Assembly: GCF_002847015.1 (NCBI RefSeq)
Contig: NZ_CP025085.1
Location: forward strand, 3,534,001-3,598,000
Direction of reading: 5' to 3'
DNA: 64,000 bases
Origin: Prodigiosinella confusarubida
GTDB taxonomy: Bacteria; Pseudomonadota; Gammaproteobacteria; Enterobacterales; Enterobacteriaceae
Under the pieces are notes generated by a model. The model saw only the letters and a list, made by a program, of their open reading frames with translations. It was not told the DNA's origin and made no database searches. Below are positions 26,312 through 36,156 of this stretch, piece by piece. The position numbers were made by a program, and so were the translations under genes. Within the stretch, counting starts at the first letter, position 1; every line of letters begins with the position of its first letter.

Positions 26312-27670
26312 ATGACAACGTCCAAACAACCCGCACTTTATGCCGCGGAATATCCACGACAGAGTGATTTAAGACAAGTTGTCACCTTGGCCTGGCCAAT
26401 GATCTTAACGGCCGTGGTGGTTTCACTGTCACAAAACGGCCAGATCTGGATTCTGGGTAACAATAGCGCCGGTAATGATGCACTGTACCTGCTTTCCATG
26501 TTACAGCCGTTTCATTTTCTATTTATTGCCTTGCTTGAATGCCTGACGATTACGAATCAGATCTTCAGCGCCCGTTCCACGCAGCACTGGCCGCGCCGCA
26601 ACGTAATAAACAGTACACTGCTTTTCGCTCTGGTCGGCGCGCTGTTTCTGGCATTAATTGCACTAGGCAGTTGGCTATTCGCCGCCCCACTGCAACATCT
26701 TTATGTCAGTAACAATACCCGGTTATTCAACACGATTTTGCCGGTTTATATGCTATCGCTGATTCCTTTTCTGATCTTTGAACTCAGCAATGCCGCACTG
26801 CGTGGGCAAAGTAAAAGCAAATCCAGTATGACGTTTATTATTGGTTTTATTCTGATCAATTTTATCAGTTGCTATATTGGTTTTAACTATTATCACCTTG
26901 GTTTCTCTGCTGTTATTTACTCCAATCTGATCGCGGCGCTGCTGCTGCTGCCGTGCTCATATATCACTATGATGAAAACGGTTTCTCAAGGCGAACGCGC
27001 TCAGGCAAGGACCTATTTACCCCGACTGCTGGCGATCACCGCCGATGCTGGCGTGCCAATTTTTCTGTCAATGATGCTGGCTTTCGCCAGTTCAGCGGTC
27101 ATCTTTCCCTTACTCAGTAAGTCAGGTCTCGGCTATGCCACCGGTTTTCTGATTGTGGTCAAACTACGCACTTTCTTTATTATTCCCGCCGTGGCTATCG
27201 GTTCCGCCATCGCTATCTGCGTAAACCAAAAGCTGTCCAACAGCGCCACATCCGCCACGTTGAGCCGAATCCTCAGTAAAGGACTGGGTTGGATCGCCCT
27301 CAGCTACCTGGTTTTTACCCTGCTCGCCTTTTTCAGCCAACACCTGTTGGTCGATCTGCTGGCGGGTAGCGAAGAGATCCGCAAAACCGCCTATCTGATA
27401 ATGGCATGGCTGCTACCCACTTTTTTCATGACATCACTGGTGGCAAGCATACAAACCATTCTGGAGCAATTAGGTCGAGGTAAACGGGTTCTGCTAGTGA
27501 CGTTTGTGATGGAAGCCTTGTTGATAATGGCGGTGTTACTGGCCGACGGTGGACAGAATATTCACCGGCTGATTAACATCATCCTGGTTTTTAATCTTCT
27601 CTATTTGACCGTGTTTGTTTACGAGTACTACCTGCTGGTCAAAAAGATGGGAAAACTGAATGCTGTATGA
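26312..27670 (+). CDS. MATE-family efflux transporter
   Basis: This inner-membrane protein of 452 residues has about 12 membrane segments and the MATE layout (WPMILTAVVVSLSQNGQIWILG at segment 1). Members use a proton or sodium gradient to export organic molecules. Within this cluster it probably exports the product or an intermediate, alongside the separate ABC exporter. It lies 12 bp after the preceding gene and overlaps the hydrolase gene by 11 bp, so it belongs to the plus-strand series. Confidence 0.85.
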   Translation: MTTSKQPALYAAEYPRQSDLRQVVTLAWPMILTAVVVSLSQNGQIWILGNNSAGNDALYLLSMLQPFHFLFIALLECLTITNQIFSARSTQHWPRRNVINSTLLFALVGALFLALIALGSWLFAAPLQHLYVSNNTRLFNTILPVYMLSLIPFLIFELSNAALRGQSKSKSSMTFIIGFILINFISCYIGFNYYHLGFSAVIYSNLIAALLLLPCSYITMMKTVSQGERAQARTYLPRLLAITADAGVPIFLSMMLAFASSAVIFPLLSKSGLGYATGFLIVVKLRTFFIIPAVAIGSAIAICVNQKLSNSATSATLSRILSKGLGWIALSYLVFTLLAFFSQHLLVDLLAGSEEIRKTAYLIMAWLLPTFFMTSLVASIQTILEQLGRGKRVLLVTFVMEALLIMAVLLADGGQNIHRLINIILVFNLLYLTVFVYEYYLLVKKMGKLNAV

Positions 27671-28649
27671 TCTCTGTTACCCATTATTGAAACTGGCCGC
27701 GGTGGCCCATTACCGCTACAACCATTGTCTGGTCAAATTGAAACGTCGCCCCAGCCTGCTGCTGAAAACGCAGATTACGCCGGAAACGCATTACGGCCAC
27801 ACTTGCCGCAGATTACGGCAGGTGGATATCACCATTCTGAACAGGATTTCACCGCATCGTGCCGTTGATTATGCCATCGCGCTGTTCGAACACCCGCACC
27901 GAATGCCCTGTAAAAACAGCGATCTGCTTTATCTTCAATCCTTGAATAAGGATTCTCTGGTGTTCGCCGGCCAACAGATCACCGTTTACCGGTCAGGGCC
28001 GGGATCCCACCAGCGCGTGCTGTTGGTACATGGCTGGGAGGGGCACAGTGTGATGTTTCGTCCGCTGGCTGAAAAACTGGTCGCTCAAGGTTATGAGGTG
28101 ATTGCACCCGATCTGTTGGCACACGGCAATTCAGCCGGCGAGCGCTGTTCTTTCTATGATCTGGTGCAATTGCTGCTCATGCTGGGTAATCACTACGGTC
28201 CTTTCAAGACGGTTATTGGTCACTCATTCGGTGGTACTGCCGCAACCCTGGCGAAATGGAAAGGGCTAGACTGCCATCAACTGGTGAATATCAGCAGTCC
28301 AGACTCTTTTGCCTGTCTGCTGGATGCCTGGATTGACTATCACCGGGTTCCCTCTTCGTTACGCACTCAATTGGCAGAAGAGTACCATCAACGCTATGGC
28401 CTGCATCCTGATCTTATCTCCACCACATCCTGGAAGGCTATCCCTGTTCCCACGTTGATTTGCCATGATCGTGATGACAGTAATATAGACTTGCATCAGG
28501 CTTACAATATGGTCAGCGCTTTTCCCGACAGCCAGCTGTTTCTGACCTCGGGCCTGGGACATCGAGGCATACTGAAGGACCACGCCCTTCACCAACGTAT
28601 CATCACGTTTATGCACGAAGGAAAAGAAAGCAGCGTTAACACGGAGTGA
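27660..28649 (+). CDS. Alpha/beta hydrolase
   Basis: This 329-residue enzyme has the alpha/beta-hydrolase fold. The oxyanion region is LLVHGWEGHS, the nucleophile is Ser189 in VIGHSFGG and the catalytic His is likely in SGLGHRGILKD near 305. The N-terminal 100 residues are extra, with no clear domain. It could release the product from a carrier protein, or trim or resist the product. It is the last gene of the plus-strand series and converges on the kinase gene with 16 bp between stops. Confidence 0.8.
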   Translation: MLYDLCYPLLKLAAVAHYRYNHCLVKLKRRPSLLLKTQITPETHYGHTCRRLRQVDITILNRISPHRAVDYAIALFEHPHRMPCKNSDLLYLQSLNKDSLVFAGQQITVYRSGPGSHQRVLLVHGWEGHSVMFRPLAEKLVAQGYEVIAPDLLAHGNSAGERCSFYDLVQLLLMLGNHYGPFKTVIGHSFGGTAATLAKWKGLDCHQLVNISSPDSFACLLDAWIDYHRVPSSLRTQLAEEYHQRYGLHPDLISTTSWKAIPVPTLICHDRDDSNIDLHQAYNMVSAFPDSQLFLTSGLGHRGILKDHALHQRIITFMHEGKESSVNTE

Positions 28650-28665
28650 ATGCAATGGAACCACT

Positions 28666-29982
28666 CTACACGGGAAGCGTAATACTCACCTTACATCCGG
28701 TTCTGTCCCGACGATTTTCCAGACTGAAATAACCACCGTGTAATTCCACAATTTGCCGCGAAAGCATCAGACCGATACCACTACCATTTTTCTTCGTACT
28801 GTAAAAAGGGACAAACAAATTGTCTCGGTTGCCAATACCATGCCCCTCATCGAGCACGTCGAGATGAAATTTGTTCTCTTTAATCTGCCAGCCTAATGTC
28901 ACCACACCGTCGATCTCGTCAGTCATCGACTCATCCGCATTTTTCAGAATATTGATCATCAACTGTTCTATTTGTACCGCATCAATATTGATCATCGCCC
29001 GGCCTGAATCATGAAGCACTATTTTACGGTGCTCGAAAAGCGGCAACAGATTACGAATCAATTCACCCGCATCCTGTAATGACTTTTCGGGTTTGGGTAA
29101 AGAGGCCAACTTCCGATAACTTTCGACAAAGCTTCTCAGGTTATTGGCTCTTTCATGAATAATCTGTAATCCATCACGAATGTCCTGGTACTCTTCCTTC
29201 TCTTCCGTGGGGATCAATGACGTCAATACCTGGCTGAGTGAAGCGATCGGGGTCAAGGTATTATTAATCTCATGGCTCATGACGCGCAGTAGATTTCTCC
29301 AGGCCCGATACTCTTCCTCACGCAGTAACTGACTGACATCCGTAATAAACAACAACCGCTGGCGCAATCCGTCTTCAAAGTAGCTGTCATGCCCAATCTT
29401 GAATCTCCCGTGACGCTCTGGAAAATTCCATTCAATAACACTGTTTTCCGGCTGCTCAAATAGCGGTTTAAACGGCAGTGATTCCAGAGATTGTCCCTGT
29501 ATGGTCTGAGGCGTGGTGTTAAGCAGTTTTGCCGCGGTGTTATTGAGAAAAGCCACTTCACCCTGATTATTGATAGCCACAATGGCCACATCAATATTAT
29601 TAATCACGGTTTTAACCAGGTACTGCTGTTGCTTCACCGTCAAGCGTTGCTGCTGCATTGAAGAGGCCAGTTCATTGATCATGTCAATCAACCCATTCAA
29701 GGCGCTGTTTTTTTTCTGCTGCTTACCACGTAAGCTGAAATCATTGTGCGTGATGGCTTCAATTAAATTCATCAGCGTGGCTATCTGATAATGCAGGGAT
29801 TGACGGGTCATGAGCACACAATAACCAATAGAGACACAGAGCATTAGCGCCACCAGCGCCACCAGATAACCGGAGAATCCATTCCAGATCATCAGAGCGA
29901 TCACGCCAATGGCCGAGGGTAATGACGCCAACAGTATCAGCCAGCGCTGTAACGCTTCTAGCGAGCTCCAGGCTATATTCAT
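28666..29982 (-). CDS. Sensor histidine kinase (NtrB-like, no large periplasmic domain)
   Basis: The 438-residue membrane kinase begins with two membrane helices (about 13-57) that leave almost no periplasmic loop. A HAMP/coiled region (to about 125) and a PAS-like domain (about 125-215) follow, then the H-box RVMSHEINNTLTP with His237, the N-box NILKNADES and the G-box DEGHGIG. It lies at the end of the exporter-regulator operon and overlaps the response regulator gene by one base (TGATG). It probably senses a signal within the membrane or through the co-encoded ABC exporter, and phosphorylates the NtrC-type regulator. Confidence 0.9.
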   Translation of the reverse strand: MNIAWSSLEALQRWLILLASLPSAIGVIALMIWNGFSGYLVALVALMLCVSIGYCVLMTRQSLHYQIATLMNLIEAITHNDFSLRGKQQKKNSALNGLIDMINELASSMQQQRLTVKQQQYLVKTVINNIDVAIVAINNQGEVAFLNNTAAKLLNTTPQTIQGQSLESLPFKPLFEQPENSVIEWNFPERHGRFKIGHDSYFEDGLRQRLLFITDVSQLLREEEYRAWRNLLRVMSHEINNTLTPIASLSQVLTSLIPTEEKEEYQDIRDGLQIIHERANNLRSFVESYRKLASLPKPEKSLQDAGELIRNLLPLFEHRKIVLHDSGRAMINIDAVQIEQLMINILKNADESMTDEIDGVVTLGWQIKENKFHLDVLDEGHGIGNRDNLFVPFYSTKKNGSGIGLMLSRQIVELHGGYFSLENRRDRTGCKVSITLPV

Positions 29983-31433
29983 CAGCTATTCTTTTTTAAC
30001 CTGCGATAAAATGCGCTGCGGCTCAGGCCTAAAGACTCGGCGGCTTCAATGACATTCCCATCGAACTCCCGCAGACGCTGCTGAAGCGCCATCTGTTCAA
30101 TATCGTCCAATGTTTGCCACGTACCCTCATCATCCAAATCCACTGCCGCAGAGATTCCGGGCAGATTATCCGCGCAGGTTGGCTCACACGGTAATCGGCT
30201 ATCGGCGTTGTTAGGCGTGAAATCCATGGACAGTACCATTTTCAACAATGGTACATCCAGCGTCCCGGCCCGGCTAAGCAGTACGGCCCGCTCCAGAATA
30301 TGATTAAGCTCGCGGATATTTCCCGGCCATGGATATTGTTGCAACAATTCCAGCGCTTCAGACGTCAGCACCAGCACCGGTTTGCGGTATTTTTCGGCAA
30401 ATGCCGCCATCATTCCTTGTGCCAACGGACCAATATCCTCCGGTCTTTCACGTAACGCTGGCACGCGAAATTCAAAGGTGTTCAACCGGTAGTAGAGATC
30501 ACGGCGAAACGAGCCATTGGCGATCATGGTATCGAAGTCTGCATTGGTGGCGGCAATAATGCGGACATCAGCGAACTGCGTCTTACTGGCCCCAACTTTT
30601 TCGAACTGCCGTTCCTCCAGCATTCTCAAGAGTTTGACCTGCTGATTCAGCGGCGTGTTACCTATTTCATCGAGGAAAAGCGTGCCGCCATCCGCCAGTT
30701 CAAAACGGCCGATACGCTGCTGTTTGGCATCAGTAAACGCCCCTTTGACATGCCCGAACATTTCACTTTCAAACAGACTGTCAGGAATACACCCCATGTT
30801 GACCGAAACATAGCTCATCTCACGTCGCATCGAACGCTGATGAATATAACTCGCCAGCATACTTTTACCGGTGCCATTTTCGCCAGTCAGCAAAATACTG
30901 GCATCGCTTGGAATCACCTGGTCGAGCAGGTTTAACAGCTCCTGCATCGCCCTGGAGCAGGCAACAATGTTCTTCTGTAGGCACGGATGCAGTTGCTCCT
31001 GCAACAACGTATTCTGTTGCAGGAGCGAACGCTGTTTTTTTATGCCTTCCACCAATTGTAGCTGGGTATTGAGCACATGAACCAGACGCTCATTTTCCCA
31101 GGGCTTCTGAATAAAATCAGCGGCGCCATTTTTCATGGCGTCAACAGCAATATCTATCGAGCCCCAACCGCTCATGACGACCACGGGAAGATCGGCATCA
31201 ATCTGCCGGATACTCTCAATCAGAGACAACCCCTCCTGACCCGAGGTTGTGTCACGCTGGTAGTTGAGATCAACCAGCGCAATATCCGGTGTTCCCTGGC
31301 GTACCTGGGTTAACACCTCTTCCGGCTGGGTTGCGGTAATCACCTCAAACTGATGCACTTTCAACATCAGTTTGAGTGTACTAAGGATGATGGCATCATC
31401 GTCGGCGACCAGAACCCGGTATCTTTTGCCCAT
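29982..31433 (-). CDS. NtrC-family sigma-54-dependent response regulator
   Basis: The 483-residue protein has three domains. The receiver (1-120) has phospho-Asp55 and Lys110. The AAA+ domain (about 150-390) has Walker A GENGTGKS (184-191). The C-terminal Fis-type helix-turn-helix ([17 protein letters not shown]) binds DNA. The sigma-54 contact motif GAFTGA reads GAFTDA (231-236), a substitution in the most conserved loop. It should still activate sigma-54 promoters, since one lies upstream of its own operon. The gene follows the permease after 37 bp and overlaps the kinase gene. Confidence 0.92.
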   Translation of the reverse strand: MGKRYRVLVADDDAIILSTLKLMLKVHQFEVITATQPEEVLTQVRQGTPDIALVDLNYQRDTTSGQEGLSLIESIRQIDADLPVVVMSGWGSIDIAVDAMKNGAADFIQKPWENERLVHVLNTQLQLVEGIKKQRSLLQQNTLLQEQLHPCLQKNIVACSRAMQELLNLLDQVIPSDASILLTGENGTGKSMLASYIHQRSMRREMSYVSVNMGCIPDSLFESEMFGHVKGAFTDAKQQRIGRFELADGGTLFLDEIGNTPLNQQVKLLRMLEERQFEKVGASKTQFADVRIIAATNADFDTMIANGSFRRDLYYRLNTFEFRVPALRERPEDIGPLAQGMMAAFAEKYRKPVLVLTSEALELLQQYPWPGNIRELNHILERAVLLSRAGTLDVPLLKMVLSMDFTPNNADSRLPCEPTCADNLPGISAAVDLDDEGTWQTLDDIEQMALQQRLREFDGNVIEAAESLGLSRSAFYRRLKKNS

Positions 31434-31470
31434 ACTTTATGTTCTCAGCCTTTTTTCATCTATAGCGCAG

Positions 31471-33903
31471 TTATTGATGTCGCAGGGCATCCATTGGACT
31501 GGTCTGCACTGCACGTTTTGCTGGTAACAGGATGGCGAACGTGACAACCAGACCAATCATCAATGATGTGATGGAAAACAGCATCATCATACCAATGCCG
31601 GGATACCCGAAGGTGACCAGGATCATCGGACTGATGGCACCAATGACCGGCACGCTAATCACTAATCCCAATACCAGTTGCCACCATCCTTGCCGCATAA
31701 TCAGCGCGATAATATCGCCTCTGGTTGCGCCCAGGGCGCGACGGGTGCCAAACTCCTGATAACGCTGATTAATCGTTTTCGCCATCACACCATAGATGCC
31801 ACTGCCCGCCAGCAATACCGCCATTATACCGAAAATGTTAAACAAAATAGAGATATAGCTTAACCCGGAGGTGTTACGGTCTATCACTTCCTGTAACGTT
31901 TTCTCCTGATATACCGGCAGTTGAGCATCAATGCTGCTGACGGCATGTCGAATCACATTGCTCAGGTTCTCATGCGGTACGCCGGTAACCACCACGGATA
32001 TCTGCTCCTGGGGAACCTGAAGCATGGAACGGTAGACGGAAGGCATCCACTGGCTATGACCAAAAGGCCGGCCCTGAATCACATGCGGTATGACTCCTAC
32101 CACCGTGTACCATGCATGATCTTCGCCATCGATCCAGCGGATACGTTTACCGACCACGTCTTTTTCATCTGGCCAGTAACGCTGGGCGAATGAGCGGGTT
32201 ATCACTACCACCTTTTGCGATTGAGCATCATCATTCTGTGTCAGCAACCGGCCCTCTTCCGGCATAATTCCCAACGCGCTCAGCGAGGATGGATAAACAA
32301 CCACATCGTTGGCTCGGGGGAACTGATTACGGTTGGATCGCGTGAAGCTACTACCTTCCAGTTCAATACTGCTGGCCGAGGTGAATTCCCCGGGAAGGCG
32401 GCTCATCAGCCCCGCTTGCACGACCCCGGGCTGGGTTTTCAAATCGCTCACTAAACGGTTAAAGAAATTCACTTTGCTGGCGTCATCAGGGTAATTAATC
32501 GGCGGCAGACTCACCTTTGCCGTCCAGACATTATTACTGTCCACGCCATAGTCAATTTTCGCAGCCTGAGCGACCACCAAAGCAAGTAGCACCCCCACGC
32601 AGAGCACCGAACTGGAGAGCGCCACTTCAAAAATCACCAGCCCGCGACTGATGCGACTACTATTACGGCTTTGAGCGCCGCGTGTACCATCCCGTAGCGC
32701 ATCGTTGACATTACTGTGCACAATTTTCCAGGCAGGCAGCGCCCCGGTAATAATACTGGCAATAACCACCAGAATCAGGGCCTTCACCACCACATCGGTA
32801 TCAATGCCGAGTTGCCACCAGAACGGCGGTTTATCCGGCACAACAGAGGTAATCAGACTGCCGGTTAATGAAATACCCCAGCCAGCCAGCAGCAGCCCCA
32901 CAACGCCACCAGCGCAGCAAAGAATGACACTCTCCCACATCATCTGCATCACTACGCGTAACGGCGGAGCGCCATGCGCCACACGAATAGCGGTTTCTTT
33001 ACTACGCTCAATCGCTCTGACCAGCAGCATGTTGCCAACGTTGCAACACGCCAGCAGCAACACCAGCAGCACCGCCAGTAACATCACCAGAAAGATCGGT
33101 TTTGAATCTTCCCCCATGAAACTGTCCATAAAGGTGATGGCAAAAGCGGAATGCCCACCGTTGATTTCAGGAAAGCGCTGCTCACGCCCGGCCATGATAT
33201 TTTTCAGTTCAACGTCCACATCAGCCAGCGTAAAACCTGGTTTGATCTTGGCGAAAACCTGGACCTTCGGTGCATTTTCGACCGTAATATGCGCAGGATT
33301 CAACGTGGTGGGCAGCCAGATTTGATTATTCATCGGGAAGGCATACCCCTTTGGCATGACGCCGATGATTTGGGTACTGACACCATTCACCAGCAGCGAC
33401 TGAGCGAGAATATCCTGACGTCCGCCAAAATAGTTCTGCCATAGCGCATACCCGATCACCGCCACAGGATTAGCGCCTTCGCCTGCATCCTGTTGGTTGA
33501 ACAACCGGCCTTTAGCGGCCTGAACACCAGTAAAAGGGAAAAAATCGGGCCCTGAACGAATGGCAATATAGCGTGATGCCTGACCGTCGAGATTAATGTT
33601 CGCGACATCGCCATAATAGTAGCCCACCTGCTCCAAACGCTTGCTGTGCGCTTTGATATCAAGATAGTCCATAAAGCTGATAGGAGAGTCGCCCAGCCGC
33701 ACATCGTTAATACTGGGGCTGATCATGACCATCCGATCGCCGTCCTTAAACGGCAACGGCTTGAGAACCAGGCTGTTAATAATGGAATACATGTAGATGC
33801 ATAATCCCAGCCCGACGGCCATGATTAATATAGTGAACAGTGAAAAACCGGGCCGTTTCAATAACAGACGGCAGGCATAGCGAAAATCGAACAGAGTGGA
33901 CAT
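31471..33903 (-). CDS. MacB/FtsX-type ABC transporter permease
   Basis: This large permease of 810 residues comes from the MacB-like type VII ABC class. One membrane helix lies near the N terminus (LFTILIMAVGLGLCIYMYS), followed by a big periplasmic MacB-PCD domain, membrane segments around 285-410, a second periplasmic domain and three final helices. The protein is a duplicated FtsX unit (8 helices), as in YtrF/SalY-type permeases. The ATG at 33903 is preferred over an upstream frame start because GAGGAG precedes it. The ATPase (33914) and adaptor genes lie upstream in the same operon. It probably works with them to export the product or signal. Confidence 0.88.
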   Translation of the reverse strand: MSTLFDFRYACRLLLKRPGFSLFTILIMAVGLGLCIYMYSIINSLVLKPLPFKDGDRMVMISPSINDVRLGDSPISFMDYLDIKAHSKRLEQVGYYYGDVANINLDGQASRYIAIRSGPDFFPFTGVQAAKGRLFNQQDAGEGANPVAVIGYALWQNYFGGRQDILAQSLLVNGVSTQIIGVMPKGYAFPMNNQIWLPTTLNPAHITVENAPKVQVFAKIKPGFTLADVDVELKNIMAGREQRFPEINGGHSAFAITFMDSFMGEDSKPIFLVMLLAVLLVLLLACCNVGNMLLVRAIERSKETAIRVAHGAPPLRVVMQMMWESVILCCAGGVVGLLLAGWGISLTGSLITSVVPDKPPFWWQLGIDTDVVVKALILVVIASIITGALPAWKIVHSNVNDALRDGTRGAQSRNSSRISRGLVIFEVALSSSVLCVGVLLALVVAQAAKIDYGVDSNNVWTAKVSLPPINYPDDASKVNFFNRLVSDLKTQPGVVQAGLMSRLPGEFTSASSIELEGSSFTRSNRNQFPRANDVVVYPSSLSALGIMPEEGRLLTQNDDAQSQKVVVITRSFAQRYWPDEKDVVGKRIRWIDGEDHAWYTVVGVIPHVIQGRPFGHSQWMPSVYRSMLQVPQEQISVVVTGVPHENLSNVIRHAVSSIDAQLPVYQEKTLQEVIDRNTSGLSYISILFNIFGIMAVLLAGSGIYGVMAKTINQRYQEFGTRRALGATRGDIIALIMRQGWWQLVLGLVISVPVIGAISPMILVTFGYPGIGMMMLFSITSLMIGLVVTFAILLPAKRAVQTSPMDALRHQ

Positions 33904-33913
33904 AAAACGCTCC

Positions 33914-34621
33914 TCAGGCCAGGCACATCGAGTTTCGCAACAGTCGATCATCAATGACCATACCATCAAAAATTTCAATCTGTCGCAGCGCCCTTGCCGC
34001 CGAACGAGCATCATGAGTCACCATGCAAATGGTCGAGCCCGTTTGGTGTAACTGATCAAACAGCGCGATTACCGCATCGGCGTTTTTGGAATCCAGATTA
34101 CCGGTTGGTTCGTCCGCCAATACCAGCGTCGGGTTACCAACAATGGCGCGGGCCACCGCAACACGCTGCTGCTGACCACCAGAAAGCTGGGCTGGAAAGT
34201 GTTTACCGCGATGCTTCATATCTACTTTTTCCAATGCCGCCTGCGCCATCGATTTCATCTCTTTCTTATGCATTCCTTTGCGGTAGGTCAGCGGCAACAT
34301 GACATTCTCTTCTACCGTCAGGTCGCTAATCAGATTAAATGACTGGAAAACGAATCCGATTTCCTGATTGCGGATCACCGCCTGCTGTTTCGCGTTGAGG
34401 TGGCCCACATCAATACCGTTAATTTTATATTCGCCTTCACTGGGTTTATCGAGCAAACCAAGGATAGACAGTAATGTCGATTTGCCACAACCAGAGGGAC
34501 CGGAAATGGAAATGTATTCACCTTTATTAATAGTGAAACAGATGTCGCTCAGTGCATGCGTTTCCATCTCCTCGGTATAAAACACTTTTTTAATGCTTTT
34601 TAACTCTACAATTGCTGACAT
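33914..34621 (-). CDS. ABC transporter ATP-binding protein (MacB/LolD-like)
   Basis: The 235-residue ATPase drives the adjacent permease. Walker A is GPSGCGKST, the ABC signature is LSGGQQQR and Walker B is LVLADEPT followed by the D-loop NLDS. It resembles the LolD/MacB/FtsE group. It lies between adaptor and permease genes with gaps of 12 and 10 bp. Confidence 0.93.
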   Translation of the reverse strand: MSAIVELKSIKKVFYTEEMETHALSDICFTINKGEYISISGPSGCGKSTLLSILGLLDKPSEGEYKINGIDVGHLNAKQQAVIRNQEIGFVFQSFNLISDLTVEENVMLPLTYRKGMHKKEMKSMAQAALEKVDMKHRGKHFPAQLSGGQQQRVAVARAIVGNPTLVLADEPTGNLDSKNADAVIALFDQLHQTGSTICMVTHDARSAARALRQIEIFDGMVIDDRLLRNSMCLA

Positions 34622-34633
34622 ACACTTATCCTC

Positions 34634-35890
34634 TTAACGAGTAATGCTAATCTGTTCGACATGCTCCCACGCATGATAACTGGATAAAACAATCCTATCC
34701 GCAACCGTCAGTCCGCTACTGATGGCAATTTCATCCGCTGAACCTTTGCCAAATACCACCTGGACCTTTTTGGCGCTTTTGCCATCAGCGGAAAGTTTAT
34801 AGACAATGCCTGGCATATTATTCTGCGCATATAGTGGCCTGGGGACATAAAGTATATTGGTCAGGCGGGCGACCTGTATCGAACCTTCAATACTTAAGTC
34901 AGGCCGGGCTTCATCTGGCAGTGGACCGGTTAATTCGACATCAACCAGCACTGTGCCATTAATGACTGAGGGATCAATACGAGAAACGTTGCCCTGAATA
35001 TTGTGGATCTGCGTATTGATAGTGACCGACTGGCCGAGGGCCACATCACGGATTTGTCGTTCGGGCACTTTCAACTCAGCTATCAGCTGATCTTTGCGTG
35101 CCACACGGGCGATGTTGTAACCAGTGCTGATACGCTGTCCCACTTCAAGATTTATCGTCTGAATGACACCAGATTCTGTTGCCCGCACCGTTAGTGAACG
35201 AATTTGTGACTCTGAACGAGCCAGCATGTTTTTCAATTTACTCACGCGGGCATAGTTCGCATCCATATCTGCTTTCTGCGCAACTTTCAGTTTTTCCAAC
35301 TGTAGACGGGTGAGATCCAGACTCTGTTTGTTTTGCTGCGTTGCCAGTTTGGAACGGCGGTAAACCAGCATGGATACCGAACCATTATTACGTTTATTTA
35401 AAATTTCAGCGGCATCATATTCCAGCTTCGCATGTTCATATTTTTGTCTGGCATCGACAATTGCCACCTGTGCGCCCAGCAGATTACTCTCATGCCGACT
35501 CTCAAGCGCTTTGGTATCCGCTTCCTTCGCCGCCAATTCCCAACGTAACTCTTCAGTAGCCTGCACCAAGTCCGGATTAACCATTTCGGCTATCACATCA
35601 CCGGTATTAACAAATGCACCCGCTTTCACTTTTACTGACTCAACACGACCATCCACATTGGCGGCAATCCAGCTGATATTTCGGGGAATCAGCGAGCCAT
35701 TACCTCGCACTTCTACCACCATATCGCCTCTCTTGACTGCGCCGATCAGCAGACTGGATGCGCTGACTTTATATCCGTCGGGGGTATAGCTCAGTGCATA
35801 GAAACTGGCGATGGCAATCACAATCAACAATGAAGTTGCCATTGCCACTCGCTTGATAGTGAATTTGCTGGTTTTACGCTGAACATCCAT
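34634..35890 (-). CDS. Periplasmic adaptor (HlyD/MacA-like membrane fusion protein)
   Basis: The 418-residue protein has one N-terminal membrane anchor (about 17-37). A biotinyl-lipoyl-like half (GRVESVKVKAGAFVNTGDVIAEMVNPDL), a long alpha-helical hairpin (about 110-210) and the second lipoyl half follow, and then the beta-barrel domain. It links the ABC permease to an outer-membrane channel, perhaps TolC, which is not in the window. A GTG start at 35902 is possible, but I prefer the ATG at 35890. It is the first gene of the exporter-regulator operon and stands 32 bp after the predicted sigma-54 start site. Confidence 0.9.
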   Translation of the reverse strand: MDVQRKTSKFTIKRVAMATSLLIVIAIASFYALSYTPDGYKVSASSLLIGAVKRGDMVVEVRGNGSLIPRNISWIAANVDGRVESVKVKAGAFVNTGDVIAEMVNPDLVQATEELRWELAAKEADTKALESRHESNLLGAQVAIVDARQKYEHAKLEYDAAEILNKRNNGSVSMLVYRRSKLATQQNKQSLDLTRLQLEKLKVAQKADMDANYARVSKLKNMLARSESQIRSLTVRATESGVIQTINLEVGQRISTGYNIARVARKDQLIAELKVPERQIRDVALGQSVTINTQIHNIQGNVSRIDPSVINGTVLVDVELTGPLPDEARPDLSIEGSIQVARLTNILYVPRPLYAQNNMPGIVYKLSADGKSAKKVQVVFGKGSADEIAISSGLTVADRIVLSSYHAWEHVEQISITR

Positions 35891-35932
35891 CGTCTTTTTC
35901 ACTTAATTATTATTTGATTCAGACCAGCATCA

Positions 35933-35949
35933 AGCAGCATTCATGCCAA
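35933..35949 (-). promoter_or_regulatory. Sigma-54 promoter of the exporter-regulator operon
   Basis: On the minus strand TTGGCATGAATGCTGCT matches YTGGCACGRNNNTTGCW with two mismatches. The invariant GG and GC are present at the exact 10-base spacing. Transcription would start near 35922, about 30 bases before the adaptor gene. The operon itself encodes an NtrC-type activator, so positive autoregulation is likely. Confidence 0.75.
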
Positions 35950-35998
35950 TTATCATCTCATTGATATTTATGCATTTTATATTTAAAGACAACTAAAT

Positions 35999-36055
35999 TC
36001 CCATTTCTGACAACACACTACAGATACAAATGGGACGAGTTCCAGAATATGGGAC
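35999..36055. promoter_or_regulatory. Candidate binding sites for the NtrC-type regulator
   Basis: TCCCATTT (35999-36006) and AAATGGGA (36028-36035) form an inverted repeat. TGGGAC occurs at 36031-36036 and again at 36050-36055. The block lies about 75-135 bp upstream of the predicted start site, a usual distance for sites of NtrC-type activators. Confidence 0.5.
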
Positions 36056-36156
36056 ACAGACTTTACGCGTGACAGGGATGCTGATTTAACAGGAATGCAG
36101 CCCGGCATTACCGCGTCTCACCAGATAAGAAATATGACAGTAATATGTCATTAATA

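Noticed and set aside
7726..35902. AraC- or LuxR-type regulator within the island
   Set aside because: I looked for one because of the similarity to Vfm; no helix-turn-helix protein other than the NtrC-type regulator is encoded.
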